64,000 nt of DNA from Linyphia triangularis. Lineage: Eukaryota; Arthropoda; Arachnida; Araneae; Linyphiidae. Below, piece after piece: positions 55,385 through 64,000 of this stretch. The first letter of the stretch is position 1, and the number at the start of each line of letters is the position of its first letter. The DNA lies in contig OZ021729.1 of NCBI GenBank assembly GCA_963978545.1, forward strand, positions 10,529,501 to 10,593,500, written 5' to 3'. Below the pieces are notes generated by a model, which did no database searches, was not told the DNA's origin, and worked only from the letters and a program-made list of their open reading frames with translations. A program made the position numbers and the translations under genes.

Positions 55385-56217
55385 TATTAAAAAGGCGTCC
55401 ATCTAATCAAATGTGTGGATCTAAGAAATACTACTTATAAATAAAATTAATTTAACTTTTAAATAAAGATATCACATTTTGATTTATTCATTGTAAAAAT
55501 ATTTGTCATAGTTTCAACACAAATGCCAAAATCAAAGCAAATGGTTTTGCAAATGTTTCTGACAGTTTAACAAATGATTTTCATTTCACATGCATATGAC
55601 TAATAGGTAAAAAAAAGTCATAATAAATGAATTGATAGCTTATGAATTGTGTATTGAATTAATTTTGTAAGGAAAATCGTTTTTGAATTCATGAATGATA
55701 TTTGCATTCAAACTAACTAGCTTTTGATTACTCGTTGTTAAATTTCGATTTTTATTAACATTTTTCGTAAAAATATTATAGAAAGTCAAGTTTAATATAA
55801 ATGTTTTCCAGAAATGTATACCTTATTTCAGATAGTTCATTTGAGGGAATTCAAATGTCGGAAGTTAAAGAATATTTTTTGTGTATGAATATTTCGTTTA
55901 TCAGTATGTCAGCTGATATAAAAATATGTTTCTTGACTACAAATGAAGTCCCTTACGTCCTTAGAAAGTAAAATTTTAGTCCAAAGAGACTTAGAAACTG
56001 AATGCAATCCGAAATTACTTTTCATGGAGATTAAATTCTAATACAACGTTTCGTTGGTTTTTCAGTAAATTGTTTTTTAGTTTGAAAATGCTCAAAATTT
56101 TCTAAGCAGCATATGTGGCTAAAGCAGAGATTTTTAGGGTTGTTCAAAGATATCTTCTTATTCAATCATGCATCGTTAAATAACTTGTTTTATTCTTTCA
56201 GGGATATATTTTTACAT
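55385..56217. other. AT-rich, unassigned
   Basis: Nothing recognised on either strand. Confidence 0.45.
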
Positions 56218-56640
56218 AGTTGACGTTTTTCTTTTTAGCAAAAAATATAAATATTATTTTATATTTGTAGAAAATACCACAGTATAATCTCAAAATATAT
56301 ATATATTTTTTTTTTAAATATTTTTTTTTTTTTTTTTAAAATGCATTTTTTATTCTATAGTTGACGTTTTCCTTTTTAGCAAAAAATATAAATATTATTT
56401 TATATTTGTAGAAAATACCACAGTATAATCTCAAAATATATATATATATATTTTTTTTTAAATATTTTTTTTTTTTTTTAAAAAATGCATTTTTTATTCT
56501 ATAGTTGACGTTTTCCTTTTTAGCAAAAAATATAAATATTATTTTATATTTGTAGAAAATACCACAGTATAATCTCAAAAAATATTTATTTATTTTTTTA
56601 AATTTTTTTTTTTTTTTTAAAAAATGCATTTTTTATTCTA
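56218..56640 (+). repeat. Tandem repeat, about 141-144 bp, three copies
   Basis: AGTTGACGTTTTTCTTTTTA, GCAAAAAATATAAATATTAT, TTTATATTTGTAGAAAATAC, CACAGTATAATCTCAAAATA then A/T runs and AAATGCATTTTTTATTCTAT. Units start at 56218, 56359 and 56503. Differences are mostly in run lengths. Confidence 0.93.
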
Positions 56641-56758
56641 TAATAACTTAAAAATAGTGAAACATTGAAAATATAAATGTTTTTCTTGAAGCTACTTTAT
56701 AATATATTAAAGAACATAATACATTTATCTTTTGGTATTGTATACTAGCTGAATACCC

Positions 56759-56947
56759 TGCCGACCAAACGGTATAGTGGTTAGCATGCTAGCTTCTAGA
56801 CCGCGAGGTTGCGGGTTCGAGTCACGTGTTAGGCATGGAAGTTTGTAAATGTATGTTGGCTTGTCTAATGATGAATGTTTTGGACGCATTATAGCCCTCG
56901 TGTTGCTGACGGCGCCAGATAATCTGAAAACAACCAACAACCAACCA
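56759..56947 (+). mobile_element. SINE-1, copy 3, with 15-bp target duplication
   Basis: ACTAGCTGAATACCC flanks both sides exactly (56744-56758 and 56948-56962). A-box TATAGTGGTTAGCATGCTAG, B-box GGGTTCGAGTCACG. It inserted into the very start of the element B copy that follows. Confidence 0.93.
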
Positions 56948-58225
56948 ACTAGCTGAATACCCGTGCTTAGCTACGAAATTTTACCATGTGTAATTTTTTA
57001 GCTACCTGCGTCGCCCCACGTTGCGGAGGTCCGTCATTGGTGTATAGGTCCCAGTTTTTGTCGCTTCGCTCGCAGTATGGTTCTATTGCTACTCAAAACA
57101 AAGCTAGCTACGCTCGCTGATATGATAAGTTCATTGACACATAAGCACAGGCTTACTTCACTCGTTTAAAGGTTAATTGCTATGCAAGCACGAGCCGCTT
57201 AGCTCGTTGGAAAGTCCATTGTTGCGTAAGCATAAACTCGCTTCACTCCTAATTGCTACGTAAACCATTAATACTAGACGCGCCTCCCCCTGTCGAAAAG
57301 CAAATATAATTGTCCCCGTTAATACAATAATACAACACCCTTTTGAGAATATTTTGACATGTGTTTGTTAAAAAAGGGCCATAATAAGACTTTTTTTTTC
57401 ATAAAAACTAGGTTTCGGCAGATTTACATGGCAGCCACACACACGAACAGAATTGAAGTTAATACTACGGGTGTGGAACATCGCACAATTTTCAATTACA
57501 CTATAATACCGATTACAGTTTGTGTCATTTGCTGTTTGTATATTTTCCATCATTCATTTAGAAGAAATGGTCAGTTTGGCGATATTTTTTACCGTAATTC
57601 TTGTATGGGTCTTAAAATATTCGCCAAGTAGATGATTTTGGTGATATGCTTTTATATTATCTTTTCTTATAAGTGAAACTGAGGAGAGGAGAAAAATGAC
57701 CATTGATGAGGTTATGCTCAAGGAAATAGAACTCTGTGTTAAAGGCAATCGTTTTTCAACTTTTTACGCCATTAAAGCATTTATACGGGAATTTCGGAGA
57801 AGGGGATGTTTAGAACACCTTAAGAGGCATAACCACAGCAATTTTGGACAAAATCTTTCGAGCCGTTTTTTAGCAATTACTGAAAAACATGATTTTTTCA
57901 ATGGCAGCTACCTTATGCGCATGTGCAATTTTTACGAAAACCTTCATGGTAGTTTTCTGTGCCATCACCAACCCTCACACCAAATTTGAACATCATAGGT
58001 TAATTTGTTCGGGAGTTATGCTGACCACAGACATACATTTTTTCTAGATCACTTTTTTGAAATCAGGATGTTCCAAAACGTGGAGATATGCAAAAAAAAA
58101 TCAAATCTGAGTGAATGCTATACTTTCATTACCCTATGTATACCATATGGGTATTATAGGGTGGTATAGGGGTATGGGTATTATAGGGGTAAATATATAC
58201 CATATGGGTAATTGAAAGAGGTTAA
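56948..58225 (+). repeat. Longest B+A composite repeat copy in the window
   Basis: ACTAGCTGAATACCCGTGCT, GCGTCGCCCCACGTTGCGGA, GGTGTATAGGTCCCAGTTTT, then GCTTCGC-like repeats, ACGCGCCTCCCCCTGTCGAA, the GGGCCATAATAAGAC box, the A region from GGAACATCGCACAATTTTCA to TCAGGATGTTCCAAAACGTG, and the palindromic terminus near 58122-58225 (here expanded by GGGTATTATAGG repeats). The plus frame 57696-57989 covers conserved A boxes but has no known domain, and equivalent frames in other copies are broken. Confidence 0.85.
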
Positions 58226-58420
58226 CGTTGTCACGTGATATTCGATGTAAATGAGGTGTATTTCATACTTTGCCGGTTTATCTTTTGGCATTCTATAGGA
58301 TGCTTAGGCAATGTGTGAAATGTTTAATCGTTTCATACTTTGCCGGCCAGTTTTGGGCAGTATGTAAAATGCCTATTCATCCTATAGAATTCAATATTTT
58401 ATACATTTCCGTTAACACAT
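58226..58420. repeat. GGCATTCTATAGAATGCC/GGCAAAGTATGAAA repeat, inverted relative to 26280
   Basis: TTTCATACTTTGCCGG occurs twice (58261 and 58331) with GGCATTCTATAGGATGCTTA and TGTGAAATGTTTAATCG between, the reverse of the order at 26280-26480. Confidence 0.65.
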
Positions 58421-58719
58421 ACATCAACATCAACCCGACTTCGGTTTCTTTTCTAATACATTTTTTTTTTTTTTCCGTGATGGTTTTTATTGAGACATTA
58501 TTTGAACAACCAAATGGATTCGCATCATATTTGATTAATTATAATCACTTAAGTATTGTTAATCGATTTGAGAAATAAATGCAATTGGTTTTATTCTTTT
58601 AATATTACTAATAATTCATGGTTCTTTTATGCTTTTTTTGGTCGATTAGAATTCAATATCATATCCAACTTCAATTTCCAATATGCATTAGCAGTTGATG
58701 TTTACATAAATATTCCAGT
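58421..58719. other. AT-rich spacer
   Basis: Nothing recognised. Confidence 0.4.
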
Positions 58720-59110
58720 CAAAGTTCCTAGATAAAGATATTCAGGAAGTATGCAAACCATTTCCAGTCAAGCTTCTTCGAAAAAGATACTCTGGTCTGT
58801 GGTAAGCACTTGAAAATCTCGCCAAAGCACTTCGTAATCACTACGTTAGCATCCATTACTAGGTATCCTTTTTCAATTTTTAATCCGAGGGGAGAAGATC
58901 GCGTGCAACTCAACTCCGTCTAGTGACGTCACTTCGTCCCCGCCAATCCGAAACTTTCTTGATCCATAAAGATTACATGTAATAACCGGGCATGGTTCGT
59001 AATCTGTCATGTCATGCCTTCTTGAGATGAGATTTTAATGGCTGATGCGTAAAAGAAAATTGCGGTCGAGCGTCTTCGAAGTTTGGGGGAAGTTGAAAGA
59101 TTGGCAGAGG
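58720..59110. other. GC-richer non-repetitive block with TGACGTCA
   Basis: Contains AGTGACGTCACTTCGTCCCC near 58922. The frame 58728-58913 (minus) has no domain. Similar in style to 26760-27060, but I see no direct similarity. Possibly regulatory. Confidence 0.3.
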
Positions 59111-59329
59111 AGCAAATGGGTTAGATTATCTTTTTTTTTTTTTTTTTTTAAATTGTAATAAAATTTCGGAAATTGATGGTTTAGTATTACTATGGTTGTG
59201 ATAATGTGTAGCTAAATGAAATGGTCTGTACATGTATAATCGATAAATTAATATGTGAAATTTGATTTATTTTCGATAATTTAGAGATAGGATTCGTACA
59301 CCTAACAAAAGTTTGGCGCAGAGTAGCAG
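59111..59329. other. AT-rich spacer
   Basis: T-run at 59131-59149; nothing else recognised. Confidence 0.4.
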
Positions 59330-59343
59330 CATCACAGATAAAG

Positions 59344-59520
59344 GTTGGTTGTATTCAGATTATCTGGCGCCGTCAGCAACACGAGGGCTATAATGCGCCG
59401 AAACTTTCGTCATTAGACAAGCCAACATACATTTACAAACACCCATGCCTACACGGGACTCGAACCCGCAACCTCGCGGTCTAGAAGCTAGCACGCTAAC
59501 CACTATACCGTTTGGTCGGC
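59344..59520 (-). mobile_element. SINE-1, copy 4, inverted, with 14-bp target duplication
   Basis: CATCACAGATAAAG flanks both sides exactly (59330-59343 and 59521-59534). Read on the minus strand it gives GCCGACCAAACGGTATAGTG, B-box GGGTTCGAGTCCCG, GGCGCATTATAGCCCTCGTG, CTGACGGCGCCAGATAATCT, GAATACAACCAACC. It is the cleanest copy here. Confidence 0.95.
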
Positions 59521-59578
59521 CATCACAGATAAAGAAATAAAACTGTCAAAAATTGTAGTTGCGTTCGGAAACAAAACT

Positions 59579-59715
59579 AGGGAACATCGCACAACTTTCA
59601 ATTACTCGACAACCAATTGAAGGGTATTTGTGTCATTTACCGTTTTTATATTTTCATCATTCATTTAGTAAAACTGACCAGTTTGGCGAAATTTTTAAAA
59701 TAATTCTTTTATGTG

Positions 59716-59746
<31 letters not shown>

Positions 59747-60252
59747 CACCAAAATCACCAAAATGATGATTTGGGCAGTATACTTTTCCATAATTCTTAT
59801 ATTATCCTTTCTTATAAGTGAAACTGAGGAGAGGAGAAAAAAAGATAGTTGATGAGGTAGGCTCAAAGGAAGAGAACTGTGTGTTAAAGGCATTTGTTTT
59901 TCAACCTTTTACTCCCTTAAAGCATTTTTACGTGAATTTAGGAGGTGGGGATGTTTAGAACATAATAAGAGGCAATACCACAGCGATTTTGAACAAAATC
60001 GTTCGAGCCATTTTTTAGCAATTACTAAAAAACATTATCTTTTCAATGGTAGCAACCTTATGCGCATGCGCGATTTTGAAGAAAACTTTAATAGTAGGTC
60101 CTTGTGCCATCGCCAACCCGCACACCGAATTTGAACATCGTAAGTCAATTTGTCCGGGAGTTATGCTGACCACAGTCACATAGACATACATTTTTTCTAG
60201 ATCGATTTTTTTTTCGACCGAATACTATACTTTCATTATCCTTTCTATACAT
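59579..60252 (+). repeat. Element A, direct copy
   Basis: From GGGAACATCGCACAACTTTC through TCATCATTCATTTAG, a T-run (59717-59740), AGTGAAACTGAGGAGAGGAG, GGAGGTGGGGATGTTTAGAA, GCGCATGCGCGATTTTGAAG to ACATATAGGTAATTAAAAGT. It continues directly into a second partial copy. Confidence 0.85.
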
Positions 60253-60640
60253 ATAGGTAATTAAAAGTAAAAATTGTTTTAGGAAAATTAAAAAAAAAAA
60301 AAAAACGTTATGCAACTGTTGCTACTTAAAGAAATATGAAAAACATGATTTTTTTCAATAGTAACTACCTTATGCGCATGCGCAATTTTGGTGAAAATCT
60401 TAACACCAGGTCACATGGCTCCCAGTAAACAGTACACAAAATTTGAACAGTGTAGTTCAATCCATTTGGGAGTTATGCTGACCATAGACTACAAACAGAT
60501 ACCAGAAATTTTCTCTAGACCATTTTTTTGTTTAACTCGGTACTTTCCAAAACGTGTAGAAATGTAAAAAACATCGAAATTGTTTTTAACCGAATGCAAT
60601 ACTTTCATTACCTTATGATAACATATAGATAATTGAAAAA
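60253..60640 (+). repeat. Element A, partial tandem copy (right half)
   Basis: ATGAAAAACATGATTTTTTT, GCGCATGCGCAATTTTGGTG, TTGGGAGTTATGCTGACC, CCAAAACGTGTAGAAATG and a decayed palindromic end (CATTACCTTATGATAACATA). Confidence 0.75.
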
Positions 60641-61000
60641 AATATACAAATAATAAATACTTATTTATGGATAATTGAAAAATGAGTTCATAATTTTCGA
60701 CTACGTTACTGTGTCAACATTCAAAATATAAGTTGTAACTTATAAAGTAAGTATCCAATATCAATTGCAGGGCCACATCAAAAAACGATCACAGACCGTT
60801 TTTTTCCAATTATTTTTGCGTTTTTCAATTTTTTTTTTTTTGAAATCGAGGTTTTTCTGCCCTCTTCAAGGTTATAGCAGTGAGTTTACCCACTGGGGGG
60901 GGGGGGGGGGAGAGTCCACTAGCAAATAAATAACAAGATTTTGCGCAATCTTGTACCTCAACCCTGATACACAATCCCTGATGAGACTTGAAACTTAAAT
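60641..61000. other. Spacer with T- and G-runs
   Basis: G-run at 60895-60910; otherwise nothing recognised. Confidence 0.4.
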
Positions 61001-61662
61001 CATAGTCCGAGAGGCAACTGCAATTTTTGGACTTCATCGAACATCATTCTGAAATTTTTAGAGAAATTGGAGAAAAGTGAGTAGATTACGAATCCACTGG
61101 TCTGCCGTGGCAAAAATGGCCGAAACTGATCAAAAATCGACCTGGAATGAGTTGAACTAAAATGCCAAATATGTCATAACTTGCCAAAAAGAGAACACAC
61201 TTTTTCGTCTGGCAACCCACTGCATTTTGATTTTCAATGAGAAAAAGCGCAAACGATTTCTGATCTCTAGCTCGGAAAACTTGCATCTTTTAAAACTAAG
61301 CCAATATGGCGACATCAGTTACGTCATCAGTGACGTAATGTTTATTGCCACTTTGGCTCATTTGTGAAAGATGCAAGTAAGCCATAGCCACACATCCGAA
61401 TCGTCTGCAAACTTCTTAATTGATAACTAAAGAGTGAGGGTTACCAAATAAAAAAAAAATGCTCATTATTTGGCAAGTTATGGCGCATTTGGCAATTGGA
61501 TTTAGTTCAATATATTAAAAGTCAATTTTGGACCAGTTTCGGCCATTTCTGCCACGGCAGACCAGTGGATTCGTAATCTACTCACTTTTCTCCAAATTCT
61601 ATTAAACAATTCAGAATGATGTTCGATGGGGTCCGAAAATTGCAGTAGCCTCTCAGTCTATC
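61001..61662. mobile_element. Intact 660-bp palindromic (foldback) element
   Basis: Left CATAGTCCGAGAGGCAACTG is mirrored by CAGTAGCCTCTCAGTCTAT on the right. The arms pair along their whole length: GTAGATTACGAATCCACTGG with CCAGTGGATTCGTAATCTAC, GGCCGAAACTG with CAGTTTCGGCC, CATAACTTGCCAAA with TTTGGCAAGTTATG, AAAGATGCAAG with CTTGCATCTTT. They meet at TTACGTCATCAGTGACGTAA (61319-61338). No protein. Other copies: 34780-35200 and 2660-2990. A transcript would form a very long hairpin. Confidence 0.93.
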
Positions 61663-61930
61663 AGATCATCTGGGTAATTGAGCAAAACGGGTTATTATCA
61701 TTCCTTACCTTAGCTCTTTAGTTTCTTTAATATTGAATCATCCTGTATGGAACCACATTGATAAGCATCACCAAAATAAGTACAGTTGTTCATCTATAAC
61801 TGCTTGAGTAATCACATTTCAAATTAGCGATGTTTGCACGAAAATCATTTCTGTGAAAAATACATTTCACATTTTTTATTTCCCGTTACAATATGCAATT
61901 TCATATTAGTTTCAAATTCTCATAATTTGT
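61663..61930. other. Unassigned
   Basis: No feature recognised. Confidence 0.4.
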
Positions 61931-62080
61931 GTGGTCCACTCGGATGGCTGTGTGGTTAGAGCTCTAATTTTCAATGCCAAAGATGCCTAGTTCGAATCAT
62001 GGGATATGCATGATGCTCGTTGTTGGTTTTCGATCCACGTTAAGCTGTAGGTCCCGGTTTGATTCGCAATCATTTCAAAA
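61931..62080 (+). mobile_element. tRNA-derived SINE-3, copy 2
   Basis: CGGATGGCTGTGTGGTTAGA (A-box) and CTAGTTCGAATCAT (B-box), then GCTCGTTGTTGG and CGATCCACGTTAAGCTGTAG, GTCCCG as at 27709. Target duplications are not clear. Confidence 0.75.
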
Positions 62081-62500
62081 AACTAAAAAACATTCTTTAA
62101 TAGCAAAAAGTAGAAAATAATTTAAAATAAGTTTGAAATAAGAATAGAGTGATTAACAAGAAATATTTATTTTATTGTAAAAAAGTGTGGGTTGCTTGAT
62201 GTCAATTGTTGTAAATATTTAATGTTAGACATTGGTAAAAGTAGAGCCATTATGAAAATATCTTAAAAAGCACCCCACGCTTTTTTACGATAAAATAAAT
62301 ATTTCTTGTTAATCACTTTATTCTTATTTCAAGCTTAGTTAAAAATTTGTTTCTACATTTTAGTTCACTTTTCTATTAATGCGTCTTTTTAGTTTTTTAA
62401 ACTATTATTTATTTTCTACTTTTCAGTTTCATTTCTATTAAAGCTTGTTTTTTAGTTTTTTAAACTATTAATTATTTTTGTTGTAAACTATAATTTTTTT
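62081..62500. repeat. Inverted repeat upstream of the 18S-like fragments
   Basis: GTGATTAACAAGAAATATTT, ATTTTATTGTAAAAAAGTGT on the left (62150-62200) is mirrored by ACGATAAAATAAATATTTCT, TGTTAATCACTTTATTCTTA (62288-62332). The outer parts (AACTAAAAAACATTCTTTAA / TTAAAGCTTGTTTTTTAGTT) match too. TTTAGTTTTTTAAACTATTA recurs at about 62390, 62454 and 62691. Confidence 0.75.
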
Positions 62501-62533
62501 TCGCTAATTTTTTTTAGCTAAGTGTACAAAACT

Positions 62534-62616
62534 CTCCAGTTGTTCCTGCCAATAGTCACATGCTTGTCTCAAATTTAAGTCATGTGTATGCTTTAGTACA
62601 CGCCGTATTACTTGGC
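62534..62616 (+). pseudogene. Degenerate 5' end of 18S rRNA, fragment 1
   Basis: CCAGTTGTTCCTGCCAATAG, TCACATGCTTGTCTCAAATT, TAAGTCATGTGTATG, then AGTACACGCCGTATTAC follows the universal start of 18S rRNA (TTGATCCTGCCAGTAG, TCATATGCTTGTCTCAAAGA, TAAGCCATGCATGTC, AGTACACGCCGTATTAC) with scattered changes and small indels. It stops soon after. Confidence 0.8.
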
Positions 62617-62741
62617 ACAAAACATTACCGTGTCTGAATATGAAAAATCGCTAATCCTGAAGATCCTGGTAAGGATAATTCGACTAAAGTTTAGTTTTTT
62701 AAACTATTAATCTTTCAATTGTGAAACTTGAATGAAATTCC

Positions 62742-63140
62742 CTATTAGTTGATCCTGCCAGTAGTCATATACTTGTCTCAATGATTAACTCATGTATGTC
62801 TCAGTACACGTCATAGTAAGGAGAAACCGCAAATAGCTCATTAATTCGGTTATGACCCCTTAGATCGTGTCCACATTTCCATGGAAAACTGTGGTATTTC
62901 TAGAGCTAATCCTTGCAATCCAGAGTTCCGACCAGATGAAAGGAACGCTTTAACCAAAACCAATCGGTGGCTCATCCACCATTATTATACGATAAATCTG
63001 AATAACTTTTTGCTGATAGTATAACCGTAGTGCCCACGACAGATCATTCAAATGTCTGCCTTGTCAACTGTCGATGGTAGGTTCTGTGACCACTGGGATT
63101 GTAACGTGTAACGGGACACCAGGGTTCGATTCCGGAGAAG
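62742..63140 (+). pseudogene. Degenerate 5' part of 18S rRNA, fragment 2
   Basis: TTAGTTGATCCTGCCAGTAG, TCATATACTTGTCTCAATGA, GTGGTATTTCTAGAGCTAAT, AAAACCAATCGGTGGCTCAT, CTGAATAACTTTTTGCTGAT, TTCAAATGTCTGCCTTGTCA, ACTGTCGATGGTAGGTTCTG, then CAGGGTTCGATTCCGGAGAA: the first roughly 400 nt of 18S in correct order. Deviations include AAATAGCTCATTAATTCGG for AAATGGCTCATTAAATCAG and a disturbed ACCACTGGGATTGTAACGTG. The match ends abruptly at 63140. Not functional. Confidence 0.92.
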
Positions 63141-63764
63141 GTTGGTTAGTTGGAGTTTAACGGTGCAAGGGCAGAACGAGCTAATCCTTGCGATAATGCG
63201 ACAAACTTATTGAATTATTGTATTGTCATTGGTCCTTGATAACTGTGCAAAATTTCAAATTAGTCCAACATTTTGAGGTGGTCGAAAATCGAGTTCAATT
63301 ATTCCGTTACATAGATACATACGAAGCTAATAAAAGCATGTTAAAAAATAGGTCGTTGTGTCTACAAACCAACCAATCATAACTTTTGTTATTATTAAAG
63401 CAGTGTTAAAGAGAGTTTTAGAAACTTAAACATGAGAGCAAAAATATTCATGAATAATATTTGTCAAATTTTACCGAAATGGCCTCTTTTCAAGTAGGCA
63501 ATTATCTTTAAACTTCACAATTCGTATGGCTAATTTATCATCACTTCCATTATTGTATAATTTGATTCACCAATTTTTCTTCATTCTTTAGTTCTAGGCA
63601 ATTAGAGTCAGCAGATACGAAATACACAGCTTATTACGTTAATAATTGACAATAAGATAACGTCATTATAGATCCGTCCCTGTCATGATTTCTCAATATT
63701 TACAATACGTCGCCATAGTTACTAATAATTTAAAATACAATCCTTTCCCTTTTTAAGGTCTTTA
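63141..63764. other. Probable dispersed repeat tail, then unassigned sequence
   Basis: GTTGGAGTTTAACGGTGCAA, GGGCAGAACGAGCTAATCCT and GGTCCTTGATAACTGTGCAA, AATTTCAAATTAGTCCAACA, TTACATAGATACATACGAAG look like common interspersed repeat sequence, but there is no second copy in the window to confirm it. After 63370 nothing is recognised. Confidence 0.4.
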
Positions 63765-63840
63765 GAAGGGTAAACACCGGTAACTATGCCTTAAAAAGTA
63801 ATGTCTGGTCATAGATTACATCTAATTGACGTCATCCTAA
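63765..63840 (+). pseudogene. Possible 28S rRNA scrap
   Basis: AGGGTAAACACCGGTAACTA, TGCCTTAAAAAGTAATGTCT, GGTCAT then CATCTAATTGACG resembles the conserved 28S region GGGTAAACGGCGG, GTAACTATGACTCTTAAGGT, GCCTCGTCATCTAATTAGTG. Order is kept, but changes and an insertion are many. Chance similarity is possible; its closeness to the 18S fragments is the main support. Confidence 0.3.
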
Positions 63841-64000
63841 AAAGCCATTGTAATAGATTGTAGTACAATTGTCTAAAAACGAACAAGTGCTTGGCGACAA
63901 TGGTCAAAGGAAGGCGTACTGAAAGTTCTGTGATGTGGGTCGACCCTAACTAGTAAGATAACAGGCTAATATTTATTTCTGGAATAATACCGGTTGGGGT
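63841..64000. other. Unassigned end of window
   Basis: GATAACAGGCTAATATTT near 63957 recalls a motif of large-subunit rRNA, but the context does not match. Nothing called. Confidence 0.3.

Noticed and set aside
57696..57989. 97-codon ORF similar to 53718-53975 on the other strand
   Set aside because: The similarity exists because both lie in element A copies. Equivalent frames in the copies at 24421, 54735 and 59579 are interrupted and the opposite strand is equally open, so there is no evidence of protein selection.
63940..64000. Mitochondrial or large-subunit rRNA fragment (GATAACAGGCTAATATTT)
   Set aside because: The match is a single short motif and neighbouring bases do not follow rRNA order.

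Overview
The window is AT-rich, intron- and transposon-dominated eukaryotic DNA. Polypyrimidine/AG acceptors, GTAAG donors, AATAAA signals, tRNA-derived SINEs with target-site duplications and many short inverted-repeat elements all say animal. The SINE bodies and foldback repeats resemble arthropod repeats, and an orb-weaving spider is my best guess; that is inference from memory, not from a search. No long intact protein-coding gene is present.

Protein-coding content is sparse. Two spliced plus-strand exons (34420-34492 and 43828-43991) join in phase and end a protein with a hydrophobic C-terminus (tail anchor or GPI signal), with a polyadenylation signal at 44103. On the minus strand a terminal coding exon (14109-13976) has a good acceptor, a stop and an AATAAA 26 bases beyond the stop. 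A second minus-strand exon-like block (19782-19613) has splice sites but is frameshifted. I do not recognise either gene. All other coding traces are transposon relics: a Tc1-like transposase (21388-22917), the RNase H and zinc-knuckle end of a non-LTR retrotransposon (16190-17350), and a transposase-like exon in a TTAA-flanked element (51374-52391).

Layout. 1-11 kb: small foldback elements, a 253-bp tandem duplication and a solo LTR. 11.3-33.9 kb: the left half of a repeat called here element A, an outward-facing CCCTAATAACCAT end, a 91-bp satellite, about 19 kb of mixed sequence including the minus-strand exons, the same satellite inverted, the opposite end ATGGTTAGTAGGG, then the right half of element A. 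This reads as one giant foldback-like insertion of about 21.9 kb. 34-44 kb: the plus-strand gene, whose last intron holds a recent 230-bp duplication, a TTAA element, SINEs and about 22 copies of a 151-bp satellite. 44-51 kb: short inverted-repeat elements. 51-60.6 kb: nested copies of elements A and B, SINEs and a minisatellite grown from element A. 61-64 kb: a 660-bp palindrome, a SINE, two degenerate 5' ends of 18S rRNA and a possible 28S scrap.

The genes do not form an operon or pathway; the biology here is genome architecture. Element A (eight copies or parts), element B (at least four), element C (three to four), four SINE-1 copies and several paired MITE families show repeated bursts of transposition. 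Exact target-site duplications allow relative dating of several insertions.
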